Source: JALZVT01 sp039029135 (GTDB lineage: Bacteria > Pseudomonadota > Gammaproteobacteria > Pseudomonadales > Azotimanducaceae). From it: a stretch of DNA of 64,000 bases. Below the pieces are notes generated by a model that was given only the letters and a program-made list of their open reading frames with translations, searched no databases and was not told the origin of the DNA. This document shows positions 44,410 through 53,295 of the stretch, in pieces; position 1 is the stretch's first letter, and each line of letters starts with the position of its first letter. Made by a program: the position numbers and the translations under genes. The stretch lies in assembly GCA_039029135.1 (NCBI GenBank), contig JBCCGT010000007.1, forward strand, positions 1 to 64,000, read 5' to 3'.

Positions 44410-45537
44410 TCAATCGGTCAAGCCAAACTCTGCTAGCACCGCCTCGGTGTGCTCGCCCAGGCCGGGCACGCTGGCCGGCGCGCCGTCGCCGGGAGCACCC
44501 GGCGTGACCGGCACTTCCACCACGGCTGCGCCAACGGCAACCCGGCGCGTTCTGAAGTCCGCGTGCGCCTTGAGCGCCGCGACCTCGTTGACCGGAGCAA
44601 AGGCGATATTGGCAAGCTCGAGCTGGCGCGCGATCTCGGCGTAGTCGAGCGTTGCCGCCCGCTCCGCGACGGCGCCATCTACCAACGTCCGGTGCGCGAG
44701 CCGCGCCTCGTTGGGCGTGGTACGCGCATCGCTCTTCCAATCGGGTCGCTCGAGAAAGCCGTCGCACAGCCACTGCCATTCGCGCTCGCTCTGCACCGCC
44801 AGAACGAACGGGCGGCCGTCGGCCGAGACAAACACGCCGTACGGCGAGATACCCGGGTGCGCGATGCCTACGCGCTCGGGTGCGCCGCCGCCATAGCGTT
44901 CGAGGAGGTACGGCACGGCCATCCATTGGGCAAGCGCATCGAACAGCGTGATTTCCAGATGCCTGCCCTGCCCCCCGTTGCTGCCACGCGCCAGCAGCGC
45001 GAGCAGGATGTTGTCGTAAGCGTACATCCCGCAGGCGATGTCACAGATGGAAACGCCGACGCGACCCGGGGCTTCGGGTCCGCCCGTGATCGACGCCAGT
45101 CCGGTCTCTGCCTGGATCAGAAGGTCGTAGGCCTTCTTTGTCGCGCTGGGACCCGCGCTCGAGTAGCCGGCGATACAGCACGTGATCAGCCGCGGATTCT
45201 CGCGGCGCGCCGCATCGAGATCGATACCAAGGCGCGGCAAAACGCCGGGCTTCAAATTCTGCACGAACACATCGGCCTCGCGCAGCATGGCGCGCAGCTT
45301 GTCGACGTCGACCTCGCGCTTTAAATCCAGCACCACCGAGCGTTTGCCGCTGTTGGCCCAGACGAAGTAGGCCGACTGACCGGCGACCGCCGTGTCGTAG
45401 CCGCGGGCAAAATCGCCCTCTGGGCGCTCGATCTTGATGACGTCGGCACCAGCCTCGCGCAGTCGATGACTGCAGTAGGGCGCCGCCACCGCCTGTTCCA
45501 GGGCGATGACCGTCAGCCCGTCGAGCGCCAGGGTCAC
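44410..45537 (-). CDS. CaiB/BaiF (family III) CoA-transferase
   Basis: This 375-residue protein has IALEQAVAAPYCSHRLREAGADVIKIERP, GDFARGYD, SAYFVWANSGKRSVVLDLK and AYDLLIQAETGLASITG. The nucleophile is probably Asp166 in VGVSICDIACGMYAYD. It transfers CoA from one acyl-CoA to a carboxylate; substrates unknown. Unlike the racemase at 5981, it lacks the His/Asp racemase pair. It starts at GTG 45537, overlapping the stop of the aldo/keto reductase upstream by 4 bp. Confidence 0.92.
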   Translation of the reverse strand: MTLALDGLTVIALEQAVAAPYCSHRLREAGADVIKIERPEGDFARGYDTAVAGQSAYFVWANSGKRSVVLDLKREVDVDKLRAMLREADVFVQNLKPGVLPRLGIDLDAARRENPRLITCCIAGYSSAGPSATKKAYDLLIQAETGLASITGGPEAPGRVGVSICDIACGMYAYDNILLALLARGSNGGQGRHLEITLFDALAQWMAVPYLLERYGGGAPERVGIAHPGISPYGVFVSADGRPFVLAVQSEREWQWLCDGFLERPDWKSDARTTPNEARLAHRTLVDGAVAERAATLDYAEIARQLELANIAFAPVNEVAALKAHADFRTRRVAVGAAVVEVPVTPGAPGDGAPASVPGLGEHTEAVLAEFGLTD

Positions 45538-46571
45538 GAAAAACCGATCGACAGCAGGTTGTCGACCGGCTGATAAGGTGATTCGAGATAGGCGACGCTC
45601 TCGGCGTCGAGTTCGATCTTGGTCGCAGCCACGAGCTGCTCAAGCTGCGACAGCTTCGACACGCCAACCACCGGCGCGTGGATCTCCGGTTTGTTCAGCA
45701 GCCAGGCGAGCGACACCTGCGCTGGCGTGTGGCCCAGCCGCTCCGCCACCTCGGCGACGCGTTCGGCGATCGTGAAGGTCGCCGCGCCGCGATACAGCCC
45801 TTCGGTGCGCTGCCGATCGGCGCCCCGCGACCGATCCGTCGAGCCACCGTCAAAGCCACCGCGATAGGCGCCGGTCAGGATGCCCCGCGCGAGCGGTGAC
45901 CAGGGCATCAGGCCGATACCGTTGCGCGCGCAGTACGGATTCATCTCCCGCTCTTCCTCGCGGTAGACCAGGTTGTAATGGTTCTGCATGGAGATGAAGG
46001 GCGTCCAGCCGCAGGCGGCAGCCGTCATCTGCAGCTCAACGAACTGCCAGGCAAACATCGATGAGGCGCCGAGATAGAGGACCTTGCCCGCCTTCACCAC
46101 GTCATGCAGGGCCTCCATGGTCTCCTCGATCGGCGTCTCGACGTGACCGGGCACGCCGTGCGGGTGGCGGTGAATCACGAGGTGATCGATGTAGTCCATG
46201 CCCAGCCGCGCAAGGCAGGCGTCGACGCCCTCCAAGACGTGCTTGCGAGACAGGCCGCCGGCGTTCGCGCCGCCGCCCATCGGCATCGAAATCTTGGTGG
46301 CCATGACGAGTTCATGCCGCGGCAGGAGGTTTCGGAGCAGCGCGCCGACGACCTCCTCGCAGGCGCCCTGCCCATAGACATCGGCGCAGTCGAAATAGAA
46401 CAGCCCGCGATCGATCGCCGCCTTGAATATCGGCCGCGCCTCGTCGGGTCCCAGCGTCCAGTCGCCCTGATGGCCCCGGCCGGGCTGGCCAAAGTTCATG
46501 GTGCCGAGGCACAGGCGCGAGACGCGCAGCCCGCTGCTGCCGAGTTGAACGGTGTCGAGTGTGTCGGTCAC
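45534..46571 (-). CDS. Aldo/keto reductase
   Basis: This 345-residue (alpha/beta)8 barrel has catalytic Asp61 and Tyr66 (FDCADVYG), Lys93 (MATKIS) and His134 (LVIHRHP). GASSMFAWQF and LAWLLNKPEIHAPVVGVSKLSQLEQL are typical NADPH-binding blocks near the C-terminus. It reduces an aldehyde or ketone, or oxidises the alcohol. First gene of the operon with CoA-transferase and cyclase; start GTG 46571, stop overlapping the next start. Confidence 0.93.
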   Translation of the reverse strand: MTDTLDTVQLGSSGLRVSRLCLGTMNFGQPGRGHQGDWTLGPDEARPIFKAAIDRGLFYFDCADVYGQGACEEVVGALLRNLLPRHELVMATKISMPMGGGANAGGLSRKHVLEGVDACLARLGMDYIDHLVIHRHPHGVPGHVETPIEETMEALHDVVKAGKVLYLGASSMFAWQFVELQMTAAACGWTPFISMQNHYNLVYREEEREMNPYCARNGIGLMPWSPLARGILTGAYRGGFDGGSTDRSRGADRQRTEGLYRGAATFTIAERVAEVAERLGHTPAQVSLAWLLNKPEIHAPVVGVSKLSQLEQLVAATKIELDAESVAYLESPYQPVDNLLSIGFS

Positions 46572-46652
46572 GGCGGCCCCCCAAGCACGTGATCAAAGAT
46601 GGCGAGTCGGAAACAGTAGCAAACAACGCCGCCGAACTTCAGGCTGCCCCTG

Positions 46653-47270
46653 TCAGTCCGCCGTTCCCGAGGGCGGTTGCGGCGTGTTCAAAAAGGTGCC
46701 AATCCAGTGCAGCGCCGCGATCCACAGCAGGTCGAAGTTCGTCTCAAAATGAAGGCTGAGCGCAAGACCGCCTAAGCCGGCGCAGGCACACCAATACCAC
46801 TTCCAGCGCAGCGTAACGTAGTGCAGCAGACCAAAGCAGATATTGGCCGCGAGCAGACTTAACCACGGGTCGGCTCCCAACGCGACGGCAGCATAGGGTG
46901 CCAACAACCGGAAGACCCACTCTTCCCAGAGCGACAGGCCGCCCAGGTAGACCGTCCAGGCAAGTTGCGGCGGGTTCAGGCATCGACGCCGCCAGGCATG
47001 CAGGCAGAACAGCGCCAGCAGGATCAAGCCACCGAGCAAGTATCGAAGAGGCTCGGCGGCTGCCGGTGTGATCGCGCACCGCGCGAAGTCGGCCACCGGC
47101 GGATAGTTGAGAGCGACCACCAGGCCCAGCATTCCCAACAGCGCGCCCGGTAGACCGTGCCGTAGCACGACGGCTCGGAAGGTCTCCAGCCGGCCGCCTG
47201 TCCAGTCGGGCGATCGCTGCAGACGGCCCTGTGGCCGCGCCGCGTTAGCGGCGGTCATCGACGGCGGCAC
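46653..47270 (-). CDS. CPBP-family intramembrane protein (putative metalloprotease)
   Basis: This 205-residue membrane protein has about five helices. It carries motif 1 (LWEEWVFRLL, the EExxxR pattern), motif 2 (ICFGLLHY) and a late His (ALHWIGTFLN). These are the motifs of the CPBP (CAAX protease and bacteriocin-processing) family, of which some are proteases and some are immunity or accessory proteins. The third motif is less regular than usual. It starts at GTG 47270 or ATG 47258. Confidence 0.72.
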   Translation of the reverse strand: MPPSMTAANAARPQGRLQRSPDWTGGRLETFRAVVLRHGLPGALLGMLGLVVALNYPPVADFARCAITPAAAEPLRYLLGGLILLALFCLHAWRRRCLNPPQLAWTVYLGGLSLWEEWVFRLLAPYAAVALGADPWLSLLAANICFGLLHYVTLRWKWYWCACAGLGGLALSLHFETNFDLLWIAALHWIGTFLNTPQPPSGTAD

Positions 47271-47314
47271 GCAGACAACGTGGGCTTAAATCAGGCATGG
47301 GTGCGGAACGGGCT

Positions 47315-47794
47315 TCACACCGCCCAGGTCATTACCTCACCCTCGCCGCCCAGCAAGACCGAGCCGGGAAAGACGCGCAGCCGCCACGGCGCGAGTTTAA
47401 GTACCGCATAGCTCGCGGACTCCGCCGAGTCCCAGCCGGGGATCATCGCGGGGTCGTAGCCGACCGGGGCGGGTGCCTGCTTGAAGCGCTCCCAGACTGC
47501 GGTCTTGGTGGGCTGATCGAAACACCACTCGGCCTCGCACTCGGCAACACACGTATCCTGGCTGGGCGCCCAGTAGTTGCAGGACACATGCGGCGTCTGC
47601 TTGAGGTGGGCAAGCTTCGTCGGCGTCGGTCCGGTCGCGATCCAGCCGGTAAGCGCGCCGTCCTGCCAGTCCCAGATCGGGTGCAGCACCCGACTCCGCG
47701 GACGCCCCGCGGAATCGACCGTGGCGACGCTGCACCAGACGATCTCGTGGGCCATGGCGACGAACGCCGGGGCGATCTGCTCGAGGGTCTGCAT
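47315..47794 (-). CDS. Pyridoxamine 5'-phosphate oxidase-like flavoprotein
   Basis: This 159-residue split-barrel protein has IVWCSVATVDSAGRPRSRVLHPIWDW, GPTPTKLAHLKQTPHVSCNYW and FKQAPAPVGYDPAMIPGW, the usual FMN/F420-binding PNPOx fold. Small members act as general stress proteins or flavin reductases; the exact activity is unknown. It has a good ribosome site (CAGGAGAACAGC) before ATG 47794. Confidence 0.88.
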   Translation of the reverse strand: MQTLEQIAPAFVAMAHEIVWCSVATVDSAGRPRSRVLHPIWDWQDGALTGWIATGPTPTKLAHLKQTPHVSCNYWAPSQDTCVAECEAEWCFDQPTKTAVWERFKQAPAPVGYDPAMIPGWDSAESASYAVLKLAPWRLRVFPGSVLLGGEGEVMTWAV

Positions 47795-48054
47795 GCTGTT
47801 CTCCTGTGTCTGTCAGCGTCTTCTATCAATGAACGGGCCCGGGCTCCCCTTCTCACTGGCCGCGCGCTAGCGCGCCAGCGGCTGCCAGTAAAACAAAAGT
47901 GCGCGATGAGCGAGCGGCAAGTGGACTTAACGTCAGGTAAGCTGCTAACACTTGTAACGGCGACAAGACATTCATGTGAGCGGTCCGCGAAGGGGGTTGG
48001 TGGCCTGAATCGGTGCTGCAGAGACTCGCAGAGCGAAGCATTCAAGAGGGAATA
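47795..48054. promoter_or_regulatory. Divergent intergenic region, PNPOx-like / exported protein
   Basis: These 260 bp hold both promoters. A small inverted repeat (CTTGT, seven bases, ACAAG) lies at 47951-47967. No gene or RNA is recognisable. The sequence is locally less GC-rich than the coding DNA around it. Confidence 0.35.
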
Positions 48055-48510
48055 GTGGGAATCAAACTACTCAGTGTCAGCGTGGCTTTGACCTGTCTGC
48101 TCGCGGCGGCGCCCCCAGCGGTGACGGCCGCGGATGGCGACGGCGACGTGCTGCAAAACGCGCTGCAGCGGGCGGACCTGCTGGTCCGCGGTGTCGTGCG
48201 CGGCATCGACGATCAGCGTGCCGTCGACGGTGGCCACGTCTATACCATCGACGTCACGGCCAGCGCCAAAGGCGCACCCGGTGAGCGCCTCCAGGTCCGC
48301 GCCGGCGGCTTCTTCTATACCGTCGAGCTCGAAGAAGGCGACGAGATCGCGGCCTACCTGCGGCGCTACGACAACTCCAGCGTCTACGGCCTGGTGCACG
48401 CGCCACGCCTGCGACCCATGATTTTTCGGGTCGAGGGCGAACAGGTGCTGCCCGTGGACGGACGCATCGACGCCACGACCCTGGATCAGCTGTTTGGCAA
48501 CAATCGCTAA
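48055..48510 (+). CDS. Exported protein of unknown function
   Basis: This 151-residue protein starts at GTG 48055, about 5 bases after an AAGAGGGA site. The earlier GTG 48013 would put 14 extra residues in front of the signal peptide. The signal is LLSVSVALTCLLAAAPPAVTAA. The mature part is a small beta domain with ADLLVRGVVRG, YTIDVTASAKGAPG, VRAGGFFYTVELEEGDEIAAYLR and FRVEGEQVLPVDGRID. It resembles OB- or Ig-like periplasmic domains, but no family is recognised. Confidence 0.75.
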   Translation: MGIKLLSVSVALTCLLAAAPPAVTAADGDGDVLQNALQRADLLVRGVVRGIDDQRAVDGGHVYTIDVTASAKGAPGERLQVRAGGFFYTVELEEGDEIAAYLRRYDNSSVYGLVHAPRLRPMIFRVEGEQVLPVDGRIDATTLDQLFGNNR

Positions 48511-48795
48511 GCCGGGCAAGGCGCCGCAGCGAATCCCAGCAGAATGCTGCCCGTCATCAACGATCTGCTGTTCTGGGGTGCGGTCCAAACGCAGCCAACA
48601 AAAAGTCCGCAACAAAAAGCCGGCAACCAGGGGCCGCCGATCAGGCGCAGCCTGGAGTAGCCGCACCGCCAACCGCTCAACTTGCAGCGGTTTGCCGAGC
48701 ACGGGCGCCGCCCGCGCCCGCACTCCCCGTCGTTCGCCGCTTGCCTTACACTGCCTCGTTCGCGCACGGCAGTTGGGGAGCCTGGGAGAACACCG
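48511..48795. other. Intergenic region with a short tandem repeat
   Basis: These 285 bp hold no credible gene. Two 14-bp near-identical units (CAACAAAAAGTCCG, CAACAAAAAGCCGG) lie in tandem at 48596-48623. The promoter of the acyl-CoA ligase should be here; no clear -35/-10 pair is visible. Confidence 0.5.
48596..48623. repeat. Two tandem 14-bp repeats
   Basis: CAACAAAAAGTCCG and CAACAAAAAGCCGG occur back to back in the leader of the acyl-CoA ligase gene. Their first ten bases are identical and the rest are shifted by one base. Origin unknown. Confidence 0.7.
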
Positions 48796-50307
48796 ATGAA
48801 CATCATGATGCTGCTGGAAATGGCGAGCTCCGCCTTCGGAGATCGCACCGCCTTCGTCGACGGCAGCGACGGCACCCGTCTCACGTACGCGGAGCTGTTT
48901 GAGGCCGCGCGCGTTCGCGCCGTGGAGCTACAGTCGGGCGAGTTCAGCCGTTTCGGCATGCTGGACGTCTCCAGTCTGGCCACCCCGGTGGGCCTGTTCT
49001 CCGCCGCCTGGGCCGGCGTGCCCTACGTGCCGATCAACTATCGACTGACGGATCCTGAAATCGAGGCGCTGCTAGCTCGCATCACGCCCGCTTACCTCGT
49101 AACGAACCCGGAGCGCGTGGACAAGTTTGGCCGCCTGGACGGCGTGCACGCCATCGTGCGCGAGGATTTTCTGGCCGAGCGCGCGACAGACGGCGACGCC
49201 GGCGAGTGGGGTTTCGATCCAGAAGACACCGCGGTGTTGCTGTTCACGAGCGGCACAACCGGCGCGCCTAAGGCCGCCGTGCTGCGACACAAGCACCTCG
49301 TCAGCTACATCCTCGGCTCCGTCGAGTTCGCCGGCGCGGGCGACGACGAGGCGTCGCTGGTCTGCGTGCCGCCCTACCACATCGCCGGCATCGCCGCGAT
49401 GCTGAGCTCCGTGTACTCCGGTCGCAAGGTAGTGCAGCTCGCCAACTTCAGCGCCGAGCGCTGGCTGGAACTGGTCGTCGAGGAACATATCACCACCGCC
49501 TTCGTCGTCCCGACCATGCTCGCCCGCATCGTCGAAGCCCTAGAGGGCAAGGACAGCGCCGATCTCCCGGACCTGCGCAACGTCTCCTACGGCGGCGGCA
49601 AGATGCCGCTCGCGATCATCGAACGGGCAATGCAGCTCTTTCCCGAGACCAACTTCACCAACGCCTACGGCCTCACCGAAACCAGCTCGACCATCGCGGT
49701 ACTCGGTCCCGACGATCACCGCGCCGCAATGGCCAGCACCGATGAGGCCGTGCGTCGCCGGCTGGTGTCCGTCGGGCAGGCGCTGCCGGGCGTCGAGATC
49801 GAAATTCGCGACGATGAGGGCCGCGCCGTGGGTCCCAACGAGCGCGGCGAGATCTACGTGCGCGGCGAACAGGTCTCGGGCGAGTACGAAGGGCGCGGCA
49901 GCGTCGTCGACGCCGACGGCTGGTTTCCCACCCGGGATGCCGGTTCCATCGACGAGGAAGGCTACCTGTTTCTAGAGGGCCGTGCGGACGACGTGATCGT
50001 CCGCGGCGGCGAAAACATGTCGCCCGGCGAAATCGAGGACGTGCTGCTAGAACACGCCGCCGTCCGCGACGCCGCCGTCGTGGGCGTGCCCAGCGAACAG
50101 TGGGGGGAGGCGGTTGCTGCCGCCATCGTCCTGAAACCCGGGGAGGCCGCGTCGGCGGCCGATCTGCAGGCCTGGGTCAGAGACAACATGCGCTCGTCGC
50201 GCGTGCCGGAACAACTCGAGTTCTGGGACGAGCTGCCGTACAACGAGACGGGTAAGCTGCTGCGGCGCGTCGTGCGCGAAAAGCTGGGCGCCACGACCAG
50301 CGCTTGA
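48796..50307 (+). CDS. Class I adenylate-forming acyl-CoA ligase (FadD-like)
   Basis: This 503-residue enzyme activates a carboxylic acid with ATP and CoA. Motifs are the P-loop TSGTTGAPK (151-159), YGLTETSS, YVRGEQVSGEY, GRADDVIVRGGENMSPGEIEDVL and the catalytic Lys487 in NETGKLLRR. The start is ATG 48796, preceded by GGGAGAA; the longer reading to 48682 is non-coding-like. The substrate (fatty, aromatic or sterol acid) is not readable. It is followed convergently by the FKBP-like gene with a 6-bp gap. Confidence 0.93.
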   Translation: MNIMMLLEMASSAFGDRTAFVDGSDGTRLTYAELFEAARVRAVELQSGEFSRFGMLDVSSLATPVGLFSAAWAGVPYVPINYRLTDPEIEALLARITPAYLVTNPERVDKFGRLDGVHAIVREDFLAERATDGDAGEWGFDPEDTAVLLFTSGTTGAPKAAVLRHKHLVSYILGSVEFAGAGDDEASLVCVPPYHIAGIAAMLSSVYSGRKVVQLANFSAERWLELVVEEHITTAFVVPTMLARIVEALEGKDSADLPDLRNVSYGGGKMPLAIIERAMQLFPETNFTNAYGLTETSSTIAVLGPDDHRAAMASTDEAVRRRLVSVGQALPGVEIEIRDDEGRAVGPNERGEIYVRGEQVSGEYEGRGSVVDADGWFPTRDAGSIDEEGYLFLEGRADDVIVRGGENMSPGEIEDVLLEHAAVRDAAVVGVPSEQWGEAVAAAIVLKPGEAASAADLQAWVRDNMRSSRVPEQLEFWDELPYNETGKLLRRVVREKLGATTSA

Positions 50308-50313
50308 GCGCGC

Positions 50314-51075
50314 CTAGCGCAACGGACCATCCCCCAGCAGACCAGGCGGCACGTCGATCCGCGGCGGGTCCGGTTCGGTCGCCGTGGCGGGCAACACATC
50401 AACGATTGCGACGTGGGCATCGTGCCGATTCGCGGACGCCGGTAAACCAGCAGTGGCGCGCGGCAGGATGACCTGCACCCGGCTGCCCGCGGGCCGGCCG
50501 ATCGCCGCGCGATCGATTGCTGCCGGGATGTCGGGTACCGCGCCCAATCGCACCGTGCGCGTCGCCCCGGAATAGTCCTCGCTACCCCCGACTCTCGCGC
50601 CCGTCGACCAGGAAAACAGGTCCCAGCGCAGGTCCGCGAGCTGACCACGTCGCGTCAGCGGACCCGTGCCGGTGCGCAGGAGGCGCCGACTGCCCACCGT
50701 CGGAACCGGCGCGGCCGGTATCTCCATCACCTCGCTACCGGACACCATCTCGATAGCAGGGAAGTCATAGTCGGCGCCGCCGGCCGACGCCGGTCCCGCC
50801 GCGGTGCCCGGTCCCAGCACGCGCACACTTCCTATGGTGAGCGCCGCCGAAGCGACGGGTGCCGTCTCGATCGTCTCGAGACCGTCCGCATCCGTCCGCG
50901 TGGCCGGTGCGTCGGCGGCGCGGGACTGCGCGGGCTCGCGATCGGCAGTCCGTGGCAGCGCGGCCGGCGCGACGCCTCCCTCCGCTGGGCGCTCCGCATC
51001 GGTACCGCCGCGCGTCAGATAGAGCGCCGCGAACATGGCGCCAGCCAGGCCCACGATGAGCACCAGCGTCCTCAC
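50314..51075 (-). CDS. Membrane-anchored protein with a divergent FKBP-like C-terminal domain
   Basis: This 253-residue protein (GTG 51075) has a hydrophobic N-terminal anchor (LVLIVGLAGAMFAALYL) and a long Ala/Pro-rich linker (about 25-130). Its C-terminal domain resembles FKBP-type peptidyl-prolyl isomerases: LRWDLFSWSTGARVGGSEDYSG, TVRLGAVPDIPAAIDRAAIGRPAGSRVQVILPRATAG, HVAIVDVLPA. Key aromatic residues of active FKBPs are poorly conserved. A periplasmic chaperone or fold-only role is inferred. Confidence 0.6.
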   Translation of the reverse strand: MRTLVLIVGLAGAMFAALYLTRGGTDAERPAEGGVAPAALPRTADREPAQSRAADAPATRTDADGLETIETAPVASAALTIGSVRVLGPGTAAGPASAGGADYDFPAIEMVSGSEVMEIPAAPVPTVGSRRLLRTGTGPLTRRGQLADLRWDLFSWSTGARVGGSEDYSGATRTVRLGAVPDIPAAIDRAAIGRPAGSRVQVILPRATAGLPASANRHDAHVAIVDVLPATATEPDPPRIDVPPGLLGDGPLR

Positions 51076-51280
51076 GCCCGACCGCTCAGCATGGTTTGGG
51101 CGCCATCAGGACCGTCAAAAATCCGAAAAATTGTCTTACAAAACAAAATATAGTCAAAATAATTGTCTTTATACCCCGCAAATAGACAACATTTTTGCTT
51201 AAATGGTCAACTGACTGCCGGTCGTGCAACCCGCGCGCTGCGGCACCAAAGCGTGTAGACATCATCAACGAGGTATCAAC
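51076..51280. promoter_or_regulatory. AT-rich leader before the SdrD-B protein with TTGTCT motifs
   Basis: This is the most AT-rich stretch of the window (about 51110-51205). Three copies of TTGTCT occur: 51131 and 51163 on plus, 51184-51189 on minus. The last two form an inverted repeat with a 15-base spacer. A regulator-controlled promoter for the secreted protein at 51281 is the likely content. Confidence 0.5.
51163..51189. promoter_or_regulatory. TTGTCT/AGACAA inverted repeat, possible operator
   Basis: TTGTCT (51163-51168) and AGACAA (51184-51189) are exact inverted copies with centres 21 bp apart. A third direct copy lies 32 bp upstream at 51131-51136. The arrangement resembles a dimeric-regulator site, located about 95 bp before the start at 51281. 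Confidence 0.4.
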
Positions 51281-53266
51281 ATGAGGAAGTTGAGCTTTGG
51301 GCACAGGATTGTCCAATCAATAGTAGCGATGACGCTAGTGGGTGGCCTGATCGGCCAGGCGCTAGCCGATGGCAGCGAAACCCTGGGACCGGCAAGCATC
51401 AGCGTCGCTGACGGCACCGGCATTGCCACGGGCGGTATCGGCCTCGTCAATGGCGGCGCCAATCTCGACATCACCATTCCCGCCGGCGCCAGCGTCGTCC
51501 AGGCGCTGCTGTACTGGGAGGCCGTCGGCGTCCCCGGCGACCCCGGCAACGCCACGGATGACACGATCGAAATCGGCGGCAACAGCGTGACCGGCACCCT
51601 GATCGGCGGTCCGATCACGATCAACCCGGGCCTCGGCGCGCAGTCGACCGCCTATCGCGCGGACATCACCAGCCTCAACCTGCTGAGCCCGGGCGCCAAC
51701 TCGCTCGCGGTCGACGGCCTGGACGCCAACTTCCGTAACAGCGGCGCCGGTCTGCTGGTCGTGCTGGACGACGGCGGCGACGCGGGTCCGACCCTGGTCG
51801 CGGACGGCACCGATTTCGCGTTCGTCAACGCACCGCCCCCGCGCGATACCACCATGCCGCAGACGTTCAGCTTCGCGGCAGCGCCTGTAGCGCGCACGCT
51901 CGACCTCCATCTGTTCTTCAGCAATCTGCAGGGACAGGACATCAGTTCGCAGGTGGCCGTCACCGTCGACGGCACCACGACCGTTACGGACAACTCGATG
52001 AGCTCCAACGGCGAAGAGTGGAACACGCTCGTCATCCCGGTCGACGTGCCGGCCGGCGTCGGCTCGCTGACCGTGCAGGCCCTGTCGGATGACAATCCCG
52101 GCAACCTGTCTAGCTTCACCTGGATCACCGCCGCCGTGAACGTGCCGATGTTCGTCAATCGCGACGGCCAGATCGGCGACCAGGTCTGGAAAGACCTGAA
52201 CGGCAACGGCATCCGCGAGGACGGCGAACCCGGCGTCGCCGGTTTCCCGGTGCGCCTGCTGGATGACGTGGGTAACGAGGTGCAGACCACTACGACCGAC
52301 GGCGCGGGCATCTACGGCTTCGACCATCTCGACATCAGCCGCGTGTACCAGGTCGAGTTCGTCAACGACCCGGCCATGAACATGCCGTTCACGATTCAGG
52401 GCGTCGGCGATCCCACGACGGACAGCGACGCAGACGCAGACGGACGCAGCGGACTCATCACGCTGACCGCCGATGACCCGACCGACTTCAGCATCGATGC
52501 CGGCCTGCAGGTGCCTCCCGCGCTGGGTGGTATCGGCGACCTGGTGTTCGAGGACGTCGACGGCAACGGCCAGCTCGACGCGGGCGAAGCGGGCGTCGAC
52601 GGCATCACCGTGAACCTGCTGGATGGCGCAGGCGCGCCGACGGGCATGAGCACCACGACAGCGGGCGGCGGCCTGTACGAGTTCAGCGACCTGCCGGCCG
52701 GCGACTACATCGTCGAGTTCGATCTGGCGGGTGCTGCGTTCGACTTCACCGCCGCCAATCAGGGCGATCCGGCCAGCGACTCCGACGCAGACCCGGCCAC
52801 CGGCCGCAGCGGCGTCGTCAGCCTCGCCGCGGGCGACTTCGACCTGACGATCGATGCGGGCATCGTCGCTCAGGCAACCGGCGTCGCGCCCCCGGCGTGC
52901 AAGCTGCTGACGTTCCGCCACAAGAAGGTCGGCCTTGCGTTCCTGAAGTTCGCCGACAAGGACAGCCTGCTCGACTACGCGCGCGGCGACACGGTCATCG
53001 AAGCCGTGATCGAAACCTCTGCGATCGACCACCCGGACAGCGCAGGCCCCGGCAACGATGACAATCTGCGCGACGGCTACCGCTACTTCGATGGCGTGAC
53101 CAAGGCACTCGGCAGCAGCCGGCAGCGGTTCTACAAGGTCCGCACTCGCGACGCCGACGGCAACAAGGTGATCAGCTACTGGGGCAAGTTTGCAGTCCGC
53201 AACACCGCCAACTTGACGCTGGTCATCGGTCACCAGAGCGAGGCCTGCGCAACCTGGCACTACTAG
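51281..53266 (+). CDS. Secreted protein with two SdrD B-like domains
   Basis: This 661-residue protein has a signal peptide (cleavage near QALA-D, 29-30). Residues about 30-290 are a beta-rich domain (TIPAGASVVQALLYWEAVG). Two SdrD-B-like domains follow, at about 297-405 (GDQVWKDLNGNGIREDGEPG) and 416-525 (GDLVFEDVDGNGQLDAGEAG). Their DxNxNGxxDxxE loops bind calcium. The C-terminal roughly 130 residues have a Cys pair (CKLLTF, EACATWHY) and no known domain. No membrane anchor or sorting signal is visible, so it is released or attached by the C-terminal domain. Start ATG 51281. A strong hairpin terminator follows at 53296. Confidence 0.88.
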   Translation: MRKLSFGHRIVQSIVAMTLVGGLIGQALADGSETLGPASISVADGTGIATGGIGLVNGGANLDITIPAGASVVQALLYWEAVGVPGDPGNATDDTIEIGGNSVTGTLIGGPITINPGLGAQSTAYRADITSLNLLSPGANSLAVDGLDANFRNSGAGLLVVLDDGGDAGPTLVADGTDFAFVNAPPPRDTTMPQTFSFAAAPVARTLDLHLFFSNLQGQDISSQVAVTVDGTTTVTDNSMSSNGEEWNTLVIPVDVPAGVGSLTVQALSDDNPGNLSSFTWITAAVNVPMFVNRDGQIGDQVWKDLNGNGIREDGEPGVAGFPVRLLDDVGNEVQTTTTDGAGIYGFDHLDISRVYQVEFVNDPAMNMPFTIQGVGDPTTDSDADADGRSGLITLTADDPTDFSIDAGLQVPPALGGIGDLVFEDVDGNGQLDAGEAGVDGITVNLLDGAGAPTGMSTTTAGGGLYEFSDLPAGDYIVEFDLAGAAFDFTAANQGDPASDSDADPATGRSGVVSLAAGDFDLTIDAGIVAQATGVAPPACKLLTFRHKKVGLAFLKFADKDSLLDYARGDTVIEAVIETSAIDHPDSAGPGNDDNLRDGYRYFDGVTKALGSSRQRFYKVRTRDADGNKVISYWGKFAVRNTANLTLVIGHQSEACATWHY

Positions 53267-53295
53267 AGGCGGTCGCGAGAGAACCTCGCCAGCCA

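Noticed and set aside
48507..48983. Minus-strand small protein (158 codons) across the acyl-CoA ligase leader
   Set aside because: It overlaps the start of a clear acyl-CoA ligase, has no motif, and its composition is typical of a shadow frame.
51127..51154. Sigma-70 promoter with TTGTCT (-35) and TATAGT (-10)
   Set aside because: The spacer is only 12 bases, too short for a standard promoter, so only the TTGTCT repeats are reported.
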